Shown here in pieces: positions 1 to 9,545 of a stretch of DNA of 64,000 bases. Position 1 is the stretch's first letter; every line of letters starts with the position of its first letter. The position numbers and the translations under genes were made by a program. Below the pieces are notes generated by a model. That model did not search any database. It was not told the DNA's origin and saw only the letters and a list, made by a program, of their open reading frames with translations. The stretch covers positions 21,581,001-21,645,000 of the forward strand of contig OX419756.1 of NCBI GenBank assembly GCA_948567375.1. The letters run 5' to 3'. The stretch is from Lunularia cruciata (lineage: Eukaryota > Streptophyta > Marchantiopsida > Lunulariales > Lunulariaceae).

Positions 1-2459
1 AGAAGGTATGGGCATTTTGAGTGGAGAGTTTTACCTTTTGGACTCACTAATGCTCTAGCAGTCTTCATGGATCAGATGCATTGGGTGTTGGTTGGACTAT
101 TGGATTGGTCCATGGTGGTGTTCTTGGATGATATCTTAATTTATAGTAAGATAGAGGTAGAACACGTGAATCATGTGCAAGAAGTCCTAAGATGACTATG
201 ACAATGGAAATTTTATTGCAAGAAGTTGAAGTGTGCCTTTTGGCAGAAGGAAGTTACCTTCTTGGGTCATAAGATCTCATGAGAGGGGATCAAGATGGAA
301 GAAGAGAAAATCAAGGCCATTTCTGATTGGCCTATTCCAAAGGATAGTACAGAAGTACAAGCATTCAATGGATTGGCCAGTTTTTTCCGACGGTTCATCC
401 GTTATTATGCTCATGTGGCTGCACCATTGACTTACCTCTTGGGAAAGAACTCTAGTTTCTAGTGGACCACCAAGCATGAAGAAGCATTCTAGAAGTTAAA
501 GCATATGGTGTCTTCAAGACCCATTCTTCAACCATATGATCCTTAACTACCTTGTGTGGTTGATTTTGATGCTTCTAACTTTGCAATTGGAGCCGTGCTA
601 CAACAAGAATTCCCAGATGGACTCCATCCTATTGCCTTTGTGTCTTGCCGACTCAATACAACTGAACAAAACTACTCTGCTTGAGATCAAGAACAACTTG
701 CAATGGTATACGCTACCAAGGTATGGAGGCATTACCTCTTGGAGAAACAAGTGATCATGCAAATTGATCACAAACTATTGTTGCAGACCTTACACTTGGA
801 ACACATGAAGAGTCGACATCATCAATGGGAGGAACAACTCCAACTATATGACATCAAACTTGAGTACAAACCAGGTCGGTTTCATATCATCCCTAATGCT
901 TTATCATGATGACCTGAGTTGAAGTCTCTTCCTCTCATCACAATGGCAATTTCAATGGTGTCAATTGACTCCAAGGTCCAAAACAAGTTTCAATAAGCTC
1001 TACACCAAGATACCTTCTTCCAAATGGTACATGGTTGCCTTACGGCATGCGATAAGGAGTACAACACCTTCTCCATCAAGGAGGGCCTTTTATTCTGTGA
1101 GGACCGGATCTATGTTCCAGCTAAAGGTGATCTTTGACTTGTGTGACCAGCAATTTAACCATCGCTGGTCACATGGGTGTGGACAAGACCTTGGGTACCG
1201 TCCAACGTCAATAGTGGTGGCCTAACATGACACGAGATGTTCAAGAATTTGTCCGATTGTGTGAGAGCTGCCAATGTAACAAGGCCAGCAACCAGAAGCC
1301 AAGTGGACTCCTTCAACCACTTGCCATTTCATCCGCTCACTAGGAGCATGTGAGTTTGGATCTCATCACATCTTTGCCAAAGACAAAACAAGGACACACC
1401 CACCGCAATCGTGGTGTTTGTGGATAAGCTTAGGAAGCAAATCCACTTGGCACCAACCTATGATACTGTGGATGCTCTAACCTTAGCACAAATCTACTTT
1501 GACAATGTCTTCAAGCATCATGGGATGCCACATGTACTCATATTTGACCATGATCCTTCCTTTATTGGGAAGTTTTGGCAAGTACTCTTCCAGATACTCG
1601 GCACCAAGCTTGCTTTGTCCATGGCCTATCATCCTCAAAATGATAGACAAACCGAATGTGGAAATTGTACATTGGAGGATATGTTACGTGTCTTTGTCAA
1701 TGTCCACCATACCAATTGGGATGAATGTCTTGCAGTTGCAAAATTTGCCTACAACAATTCCAAACAAGCAAGCTCTAGATTTTCTCCTTTCTTTCTCAAT
1801 TTTGGCCAAGATCGCTTGTTCCAGATTCTCTTCTTGCTCCCCTTCCATCTCAAGTTCCTCATACTTCCACATTCTTGACCACTATATCCCACTCTCTCCA
1901 ACAAGCCAAGTCTCACCTCCTTGTTGCTTAGAATTGCCAAAAAGAATATGCGGACCACCATCATCGTGATCTCACCTTTGAACTCAGTGATAAAGTCATG
2001 CTATCCTTTAGTAACCTCCCTCTCCCACTTGATACCCAAGTTTGTAAACTTGCCTCTAATTGGATAGGACCCTTTGATATTACTTAGATTGTCTCTCTTG
2101 TTGCTTATCGACTTGCCTTGCCTTGCCTTGTCATATGCATATCCATCCTATCTTTCATGTTTCTAAGTTGAAACCCTTTGTTCCTAACCCCTCTTCCTTT
2201 TCCTCTTGAGTCCAACCTCCCCCTCTTCTTGTCCCTATCAATGATCATGAGGAGTATGAAGTTGATTGTATCCTTGCACGTCGTCATATTCAACAAGGCC
2301 GTCGCCAACATACGGAGTACAAGGTCCTTTGGAAAGGGTATCCTCTTCATGATGCCACATGTGAACCTCTTTCTCACCACCAAAAATGCACAAACGGCCA
2401 TCCAAGAATTTAAAGCTTCAATGGCGATAAGGACTTCACCAACTAGCGGCGGGGAAATA
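1..2459 (+). pseudogene. pol: Chromovirus A pol remnant (RT, RNase H, integrase, chromodomain)
   Basis: Domains in order: RT palm at about 1-480, with the FLDD catalytic box near 121-135; RNase H at about 500-910, with the DFDASNFAIGA start; integrase at about 1000-2100, with the zinc-finger CxxC near 1265 and a core near 1410-1700; chromodomain remnant at about 2240-2400. Stops and frameshifts break it throughout, for example at CGG and CAA codons of copy B that read TGA here. The integrase zinc-binding His in AGHMG near 1165 is kept, whereas copy B has Pro there. It cannot encode a functional protein. In life pol performs reverse transcription and chromatin-guided integration. Confidence 0.9.
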
Positions 2460-2885
2460 TGTAAAAATATGGAGTTTAGCGACAAAGTTAGTCGGACTTA
2501 CGAAGTAGCACATAAGACAAATTAGCATAGAATATTCCGGAAGTATCTAGGAAGCTTCTTAGGAAGCTTCTTGGCTAGCTTAGCTTGCACTGCAAGTAAG
2601 TAACTTCTAGAAGGAAGCTTCTACAAGCTTCCAACTAGCTTAGCTTGCATGTCAAGTAGGCGACTTCTAGAAAGAAGCTTCTGGAGAAGCTTCCTAGTTA
2701 ACTTGGCTTGCACTCTAAGAAAGCAGCTTGAGAAAGCTTCTTGAGAAGCTTCTCAAGGGCCTTGTATGCTACCTATGTATACCAAAGCCAAAGCTCATGC
2801 TAGGAATTAAGAGTTTTCCCTCATTCAAGTGTCCCAATGTGAGTTTTCATTCTCCTATTTCTCTCCTCGGTCTTAGTCTTTTACA
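2460..2885 (+). repeat. 3' LTR of chromovirus A
   Basis: The LTR begins TGTAA and ends TTACA, an imperfect inverted terminal pair, directly after a purine-rich tract (ggcggggaaa). It aligns along its whole length with the 423-bp LTRs of copy B but is about 426 bp long and clearly diverged. It keeps the GAAnnTTC-rich block (for example GAAGCTTC repeats near 2550-2760) and a degenerated TATA region near 2770. Confidence 0.92.
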
Positions 2886-3840
2886 TCAACACTCTCTTAA
2901 AATTCTATTCTAAGCTCTCTTTTCCTCAAATCCACCCCTAAAATGACCTCAAACCCTTGGGAAACCTTGCATAGCCTCAATTTCTACTCTTGGTGACCAT
3001 CCATGTTCACAAGATAAGTCTAAACACTCAAACATGCTTTTTGTTGCTCTCACGTTCCTCATGCATGAGGTCTAAACTCTGCAGAATTGACACTTCCTCA
3101 CAATATCACTCAAATCTCTCAATTAATATTTCACAGTCCTCTGAAATTTTTCACACTTGATCACAACTCAAGGGTGTTCCTCCCTAAAAAAATTCACATC
3201 TTTTCATTAAGCCATTTGGCCTAGGCCCCTTTCTATTTAGCACACATATTTCAAATTTAGTTTGAAAACCACCCCCTCACTTTAAAAACTCATAACTCCT
3301 TGCACAAGAACGATATCTCTTTTATTTTGTGTCAAAAAGTAGGATATAATGCACTGAATATTCTTGTAAAGTTTCAAAACAATCCACTAAAAATTGAAAA
3401 AATGGCAGACTCTATACAATTTTCTAGAGAGCATACAATTACGGGAGCAGTTTACCCTATCAACTTTCAAAATTTCTAGCTCAATGGGCATAGTATCTCT
3501 CACAATAATTTCAAGTTTGCTAACTGAAGAATAACCCAAGCTATCATGTGTAGAAATTTCAAGTCTAGATCTTAATATTGAGATTTTGCCCAAAATCACC
3601 ATAATCTCCAAAATCTACAATCCACCTCACATAATCTCTCCAAATCCTCTCATGTGTACAAGATGTACAAAATTACCTCAAAGACATCATAATGAACTAC
3701 ATGGTACACATATGGGTCCAGGTACTCTAACATAAGTTCAGCCCTCTCCTCCCCTAAAGTTCTCTACAAGTGAGCTCTCGTAGCCCCCTTCTGTCTAATA
3801 TAGAATTGTACGCAAAACATTATCTTTCCTTCTAGAGAGG
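2886..3840 (-). other. Untranslated leader of a minus-strand T element (Athila/Tat-like)
   Basis: No reading frame of substance is seen. On the minus strand this stretch lies immediately after a 5' LTR and its primer-binding site, so it is most simply the leader of that element. It ends at the LTR of chromovirus A, which probably inserted into it. The assignment rests on position rather than homology. Confidence 0.5.
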
Positions 3841-3857
3841 TCATGGCAACGGAACCA
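3841..3857 (-). other. Primer-binding site of T element
   Basis: On the minus strand it reads TGGTTCCGTTGCCATGA, six bases after the LTR end. It resembles the Athila/Tat primer site TGGCGCCGTTGCCGGGGA, complementary to the 3' end of tRNA-Asp, with several mismatches. The giant-LTR element at 23637-23656 uses the same six-base spacing. This identifies the adjoining LTR as a 5' LTR. Confidence 0.65.
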
Positions 3858-3863
3858 AAAAAG

Positions 3864-4553
3864 TGAGCCGGCATGTCTCTCACTCAAGATAAACCTTTGA
3901 TGGCTATTATGGTAGCGTACTATGGACTAAGAAGGCAAGGAACCCCAACTCCATCATACTCCTCCAAGGCTAACACTCAAAGACTCAAGACATTACTCAC
4001 TAGAGAACTCAATGAGAGAGAGATAGTTGCAAATTAAAGGATGGTGAGTACCTCCTCACCCCTAGTTTATATACTTGTGAAATAGTTATGCACCAAAATT
4101 ACTAATTACTAGAGTAACTCAAGTTACTAGGCTAAAAGTCAAGTAAAGCCAAAAATTATAAAAGAATATCCATCCACATGGGCATATTCCACTAAGCATG
4201 TGATCTTATCTTGACCCAACCACTGAGTCAAGGATTCCTTCACATGGGTTATCCTTGGACTATAGAAGAATCCAAAACAAAAAGACTTGTGGGCGCAAGA
4301 GTTTTCAACTCTTTCCCCAAAGCCAAACACCTAAAAATAATACCAAGTCAATACACTAGAATCCAAAATAGTGGTGTTCATCTTTTTCACTTCTTCTAAA
4401 GCAAGTTCCGCTCTATCTTAGCTATGACTAACTTTAACTAATCATGACTAATGTAGAACCATCATTTATCTCTATATAAATAATTTCTCTCAAGTATTTG
4501 TAATACCAAGCTAAATATAGTAATACCACACACATGCATAAATGGGTGTTACA
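3864..4553 (-). repeat. T-family LTR, copy T1 (690 bp)
   Basis: Read on the minus strand it starts TGTAACACCCATTTATGCA and ends CCGGCTCA. The same 690-bp sequence occurs at 43856-44545 and 55365-56054, and truncated at 31558-31930, which fixes both ends. A TATA-like stretch (TATATAAAC) lies about 210 bp before the 3' end. It sits directly against methyltransferase-type element copy 1 and cuts off that element's 5' part. Confidence 0.93.
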
Positions 4554-5600
4554 GATCTGGAGAGACATGGGCATGTTCATCCAGTGATTTTTGGATGGCC
4601 ATGTTAGGGACATACATGTGTTGGCCGAGGTTTGGGTCTTTAGGATCCTTGTTTTGGTGTGTCTTGGGAGATGTTATGCATACTTTGACATCTCTATGTA
4701 CATCAGTCCATTTCTCCAACTTACCTTTTGGAGAACATTCTTTTGATTGGTGATTCTTGCACCAAAGTGGTGGCGAGTACACATGAGGTCCATTCTTGGA
4801 TGGGACCTGCTGTATTGTTAGATGCAACCAAAGTGGGATCATGGGCTCATCGTCTTTGTCTTTGGTGGACAAACCTCTTACCTAGAGAGGTTCTACAATG
4901 CGCTTATGACGAGATTCAACAGTTAGACCATATCATTGTTGATGACATCTTGGATGTTATGCGTCGGTCTTAGATGTTGGTAGTGGCTGATAGGTCACCT
5001 ATGGTAATAGTGAACCTAGTTTGGACAGCCTAGAGCTACTTTTCACACACTTATGAGTTTCCCAGGCTCTCATGCTTTTTGAGAGAAAGGTCCTAGATTG
5101 GTTTGAGACTCATAGTTATAGCAGTTGGTGGAGCCCAATGCCGATGAGAGAGAGCAAACAATGGGTTTTTGCACTGGTATTAGGTCAGGCTATGAACATG
5201 AACTATTTGAATTGGATTGTGAGCCTTGGCTTGGCAGAGCAACGTAGGATGTGCTTGATAGGCATCACCACTCAGACATATATGAACCCCGTGCCTACCG
5301 AGATAATTCAGGCACATGTTGGGGATGATGGATTGAGTAGACATGGTATTCTTGGGATACAGTCAGCAGCTACTAGGGAGAGTGGTCTACTTGGAGTCCA
5401 TCCAGGTGAGCGTGGGCTATTTTGATTACACCTTTGGTCTACTTGGGATGTTGCTAGAGGACGTGTGGAGCTTGTAGCCAAAGTAAAAGGAGTTTTTCAC
5501 ATAGAGGTTGGGACCGCTAGTGGTTGGGAGCATGACACTATTGCTTCCAAGAGTCCAATCTAGCAGCTAATTAGTATGTCTTCCACTTTTACAACACTTA
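4554..5600 (+). pseudogene. C5-cytosine DNA methyltransferase remnant in retrotransposon
   Basis: The family transfers methyl groups from S-adenosylmethionine to cytosine C5. Visible motifs in order: IV near 4600-4625, reading W-P-C-stop-G-H-T where the family has PCQ, so the codon after the catalytic Cys is TAG; VI at 4731-4739, reading E-N-I for ENV; VIII near 4845-4875, with RLCLWWTN; a variable stretch corresponding to the target-recognition domain at about 4880-5130; IX near 5135-5160; X near 5175-5235, with VLGQAMNMNYLNW. Motif spacing matches C5 methyltransferases. Frameshifts and stops separate the pieces. Copy 2 at 45371-46700 is the better template and keeps PCQ and ENV. About 200 bp downstream the RT begins, so the domain sits between protease and RT. 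The identification is by motif order and needs a profile search. Confidence 0.8.
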
Positions 5601-5820
5601 TAGAGGATACTTTGGAGCCAGATCTTGGACCCAAGCTTACAAGAGAGAGAAGATAGAGTTTGGAGGTTCTTGAGGAGCTACACACGTTGTTTTGCCTTCA
5701 GTATGGAGGATTTGGGTGCTCTAAACGGACTTGGTATTTGGATTGAGCTAACTAGCAATACACCAATTTTCCGATTGATATAGTGATATGGAGATGAAAT
5801 TGATTAAGAGCCAAAGTAGT

Positions 5821-7020
5821 GACCTTTTTGAGGTTGGTTTGGTGGAGATTTCACACGGAGAGTATGCATCATTGACAATGATGCCAGCCAAGAAGGATAT
5901 GCATGGCAACTACACAAATAGGTGGATGTGCAGAGATTACCATCCTATCAACCAATAGACTAGGGCTGATTGGTATGCCATGCCTACAATGAAGGAGATC
6001 TTTGATGCAATTGGGCATGCAAAGATCTTCAATACTTTGGATCTTTGAGCATGATATCATCAATTGCCAATCAAGGAAGAGGATAAGTCCAAGGCAACAT
6101 TTTGGGCTATTGATCTTCACGGCAAGGATGTGTTATATTAGTGGATATTCTTACCATTTGGGTTAAGAATGCTCTTGTTGAGTTCCAGAGGGTCATGGAC
6201 AAGATCCTGATTGGATTGGATTTTGCTTGGTGCTATATTGATGATATTTTTGCCTATAGCACCATTGTGGAGGAGCATGAGAGACATTTGTTGGAGGTGT
6301 TTGAAAGGTTGAGATCTCATGGATTCAAATTACATGTTGGGAAGTGTAGGTTCTTCCATGAGTAGGTTCAGTATTTGGGTCACACTATCTACCCCAAAGG
6401 ACTTGGTGTTCAGTAGACCAAAGTGGAGGCTATTACATCTATTCCTTGATCTACGGATGTGAGCAAAGTGTGAGCATTCCTTGGGTTGGTGAACTTCTAT
6501 TGCCGCTATGTTAGAGGATTTAGTGCCATTGCCAAGGCCTTGACAAAGCTGACCAAGCTTACACAAGAGTGGTGTTGCCAAGATGAGCAAGAGAGAGCTT
6601 TTGTAGAGCTCAAGGGGAGGTTGACATCTGCTCCTATTTGAGGAGACCTATTAGGGGACGACCATTTCAAGTTCACATTAATTGGAGTATGTTGGAGCTT
6701 GGAGCAGTGCTCACCTAACATGGTGATGAGGGGAAGGAGTTTATGGTGGCCTATGCTAGTCATTCCAACAATTCAGTGGAGGCAAATTATAGTTCATATG
6801 AGGGAGAGTGCTTGGCAGTAGCACATTTCTGATGTTATCTATTTGGTAACCCCTTTACTCTGATCACTAATCATCAGCCACTGAAGTGGTTGATGGAGTC
6901 CGACAAGCTTTCAAGGAAGCTTGCATGATGGGCTCTAATTTTATAGGAGTATGATTTCATGGTTATTTACAGAGCTAGAGTGGTCAACCATGATGCAAAT
7001 GGGTTGAGTAGAAACCCATA
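5821..7020 (+). pseudogene. pol: Reverse transcriptase and RNase H remnant, methyltransferase element copy 1
   Basis: RT fingers are visible from 5840 (GEYAS, then PAKKDMHGNY near 5885 and DYHPINQ near 5937). The palm has TLDL near 6035 and the catalytic YIDD at 6234-6245, followed by YLGHT near 6373. RNase H is recognisable at about 6680-7010: LGAVLT, YASHSNNSVEANYSSYEGE, then NHQPLKWLMESDKL near 6870 and DANGLSRNP near 6992. The usual PFGLxNAP box is frameshifted near 6160. Several TAG and TGA codons interrupt the frame. The catalytic aspartates of the palm are intact although the protein is not. Confidence 0.88.
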
Positions 7021-7179
7021 TCCCAGCCAACAAGATCAGACCAGAGCAAGTTGGCATGGTGAGACAAATGAAGAGATGGTGCCAGGTTGGCATGCATCTG
7101 CCTTTCTTTATATATTTTTTGAGGCTTTGGTAGTATTTCTCTCAATGCAAACATGAGGAATTATTGAGGTCACAGATCC

Positions 7180-8110
7180 AAAGAGTGGAGACAGTGGTAT
7201 AGTTCAACAAGACAATTATGATGATGTCTTAGTGGTGGACTATCTTTGCATTGGTATTTTGGGTAGCATAGTTGGGGCCAAGGAGAGAGATCATGTTCTT
7301 CAACAAGCCAAGCAGTTTAGATTGGAGGGCAGACACCTTTTGTATGTATGGGAGGATGGTAGAGTGAAAGTAGTACCACTTCCATCTCAGAGACTACAAT
7401 TGGTCCGTCATGCTCATGAGGAGCTAGGAGATTTTGGAGTAAAACATACATATAGCTTGCTCCACAATCATTATTGGTGGCATGGTATGCATACTAATGT
7501 ATATTAGTTTGTTGCCAAATGTGTGGTTTGTGACCAAGTTAGAGCATCATTCAATGCTCTTATGCCACAATTACACCCATTACTTATCATAAGATTGGAT
7601 TACCGTTTGAGTTTGGACTTTGCTGGACCTTTACCGTTGACTGTGAGACATCATTGGTATGTTTTGGTGGAGCACTTCTCCAAGTGGATTGAGTTAGTGG
7701 CACTTCTTGACAAGTCCAGTGAAGGGATGGCTTACTTGTTCCTGGATTGGGTTCTTAGTCATTTTGATGTACCAGTTGAGGTTTTGACTGATCAAGGTAT
7801 AGAGTTCTTGGGAGAGTTCTAAGGTTTGTGTGACAAGGCTTTGATTGATCATCATACTATCTCCCAATATCACCCTAAGGCAGATGGCTCAGCGAAGAAA
7901 GTGGTTCAGATAGTGAAGAGAGGATTGTGGAAGTATGGTTTGCAAAGAGGCTACTTGGAAGATTGGGATCTCCAGTTACCTTGGTTGGCCATGGGCTATT
8001 GGTTCAGTCGGCAAGCCTCCTTAGTATCCTTCTCTCCTTATTTCCTACTCTATGGACAAGATCAAGATTAACCTATAGCCATTCATTGAGATGCTACTTT
8101 AGTCTTGGAC
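7180..8110 (+). pseudogene. Integrase remnant, methyltransferase element copy 1
   Basis: The HHCC zinc finger is readable (HAHEELGDFG near 7410, CVVC near 7520). The catalytic core has Asp in LDFAGP near 7617 and Asp in TDQGIEF near 7790. The expected third acidic residue falls in KADGSAKKVVQ near 7880, where Lys replaces Glu. A TAG at 7820 and one at 7505 split the frame. The integrase inserts the cDNA into the host chromosome; this copy could not. Downstream are an SH3-like stretch and the PHD finger instead of a chromodomain. Confidence 0.87.
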
Positions 8111-8229
8111 TTGGATGATCAAGATGTATGGGTGAGCGTATGTTCTCAATGGGCAGAGATCTTTTGGAAAGTGATGCCAATGGCCTTTGAGAACTTGGCA
8201 ATTGCTCAACATAAGGATACATTACGTTA

Positions 8230-8644
8230 TGCTACTACTTGAAAAGGATGTTATAGACCTTCAATCCGTTGATTTCATCCAAGTGACTATGTATATCTAT
8301 AGTAGACAACACCAATGACACTTGATGTTTTGGAAGGCCACACTATCTTGAGAGTGCATGAGGTTTTGCCATCTAGAGTCTTTGTGTTTGAAGGACATGA
8401 TGGTGTTGTTTTGAAGGATCATGTGTGCAATTGTGTGCCATGTCACCTCCCAAACATTGATGGTACTATGGACCCAAGCTTAGCACTTGTATGTGTAGGC
8501 TTGAGGTGTATGTTATGTGGCTCTTCTAGTGGAATTGCTACTATGTTAGTGTATGATAGTTGTTTGAGAGGATTGCATATGGTATGTATGACTCCCCTCA
8601 TGGTGGTTCCTCAAGGAAAGTGGTTATGTCCTAAATGTACTTGA
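8230..8644 (+). pseudogene. Integrase C-terminal extension with PHD finger
   Basis: After an SH3-like stretch (FHPSDYVYI, LRVHEVLPSRVFVFEGHD) the frame ends in a PHD-type zinc finger: CMLC at 8507-8518, then YDSC near 8552, HMVC near 8576, and WLCPKC at the C-terminus just before the stop at 8642. The pattern is Cys4-His-Cys3 with one ligand (the third Cys) changed to Tyr in this copy. Copy 2 keeps CDRC at that place, confirming the ancestral finger. PHD fingers usually bind histone H3 tails, so a role in choosing insertion sites is plausible but inferred. The reading frame 8315-8644 is open, unlike the rest of the element. Confidence 0.85.
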
Positions 8645-8813
8645 CTTACAACTATTTCATCCTTTATATGGTAGAGATTGCAGACAGGCGACTAACAATG
8701 GGACTTGATAGCACCCGGCCTCTTGATCTTTGCCCATCAAAGGGTATACCATATACTTGGAGTAGATGGCTATTTGGAGTTAGAGGGACCTAACCGTTAG
8801 CTAGGAAGGCAAT

Positions 8814-9545
8814 TGTGGCACTTTAGAGTCCATGTATAACTTATGTGTGAGTTGTGCTTCTATAGTGTGTGATGTTGACAACAATGTATGTTGTGTAGCA
8901 ATGTATATACGCATGACATTTGTCATGCCATTTGTAGCTTTGCATCTAGATTGCTTGGACATTGGAGTAGCAATGATAGTAGTTAGAGATATTTTGGCAG
9001 TTACTTTGAGACTACTTTCTTTCGGTCAGATTTGTGTTTTGGGTACTAACTACATGGTGGGGCCGACTATCACTTTGCACCGTTTGTACCATCGGGTGTG
9101 CTGTCAAGGGACCGTTGGTGTGAGACCTAGGTCAAAATCAGGAGTATACCTTGGGATTGCAGCTCTAGAGAGCTCACTTCTCTATTGTTGAGCCTTCTAT
9201 AAATGGTTGAGAAAGAAGGCGTGTAGCGGAAAAAATATAGATTTTAGCAAAAAGAGCAACACATAAAAAAAAAGGATGTTCAAATTCTTGGCTATGGCGG
9301 ATAGAGGATGGCAAATGTCACCTGGATTCTCTTAGCTAAAGTGGGTGTGGCTTGACTATAATAATTGTCCAATTTTTGGCAGTTTATAGAGTGATAGATC
9401 AAGTACTGATCTGAGTTGAGTAGTGTAACAAATTGATTATTGTTGCACTATAGAGTCTATGTATGACTTATGTGTGAGTTGTGCTTCTATAGTGTGTGAT
9501 GTTGATAACAATGTATGTTGTGTAGCGATGTATATACCCACAACA
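8814..9545 (+). repeat. 3' LTR of methyltransferase element copy 1
   Basis: It starts TGTGGCACT just after a purine-rich tract (aggaaggcaa) and probably ends ...CACAACA near 9545. The first ~95 bp recur at its far end (9448-9545), and the same arrangement is present in copy 2, so the duplication predates both insertions. The stretch 9185-9440 differs from copy 2. The right boundary is approximate. Confidence 0.7.

Larger units (their letters stand above)
1..2885 (+). mobile_element. Ty3/gypsy chromovirus copy A, 3' part, decayed
   Basis: The window opens inside the reverse transcriptase of a plus-strand chromovirus and continues through RNase H, integrase, chromodomain and 3' LTR. It is recognised by colinear similarity to the far better preserved copy B at 47908-53571. 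The 5' half lies outside the window. Many codons that are CGN, CAA or TGG in copy B are stops here, so the copy is much older. The chromovirus assignment is firm because the integrase is followed by a chromodomain. The clade (Tekay, Reina, Galadriel or CRM) is not resolved. Confidence 0.93.
4554..9545 (+). mobile_element. Methyltransferase/PHD gypsy element, copy 1
   Basis: This plus-strand Ty3/gypsy element has an atypical domain order: C5-cytosine methyltransferase (from motif IV on), RT, RNase H, integrase, SH3-like linker, PHD finger, 3' LTR. Its 5' part (5' LTR, gag, protease, motif I) is missing because the T1 LTR abuts at 4553. Copy 2 on the minus strand (41381-47907) supplies the missing protease and motif I. 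The two copies are colinear over their shared length and lie in inverted orientation. Frequent stops show it is inactive. Confidence 0.88.

Noticed and set aside
8630-8830. Independent host PHD-domain gene next to the retrotransposon
   Set aside because: The finger follows the integrase in the same orientation in both copies and is followed by the polypurine tract and LTR, so it belongs to the element.
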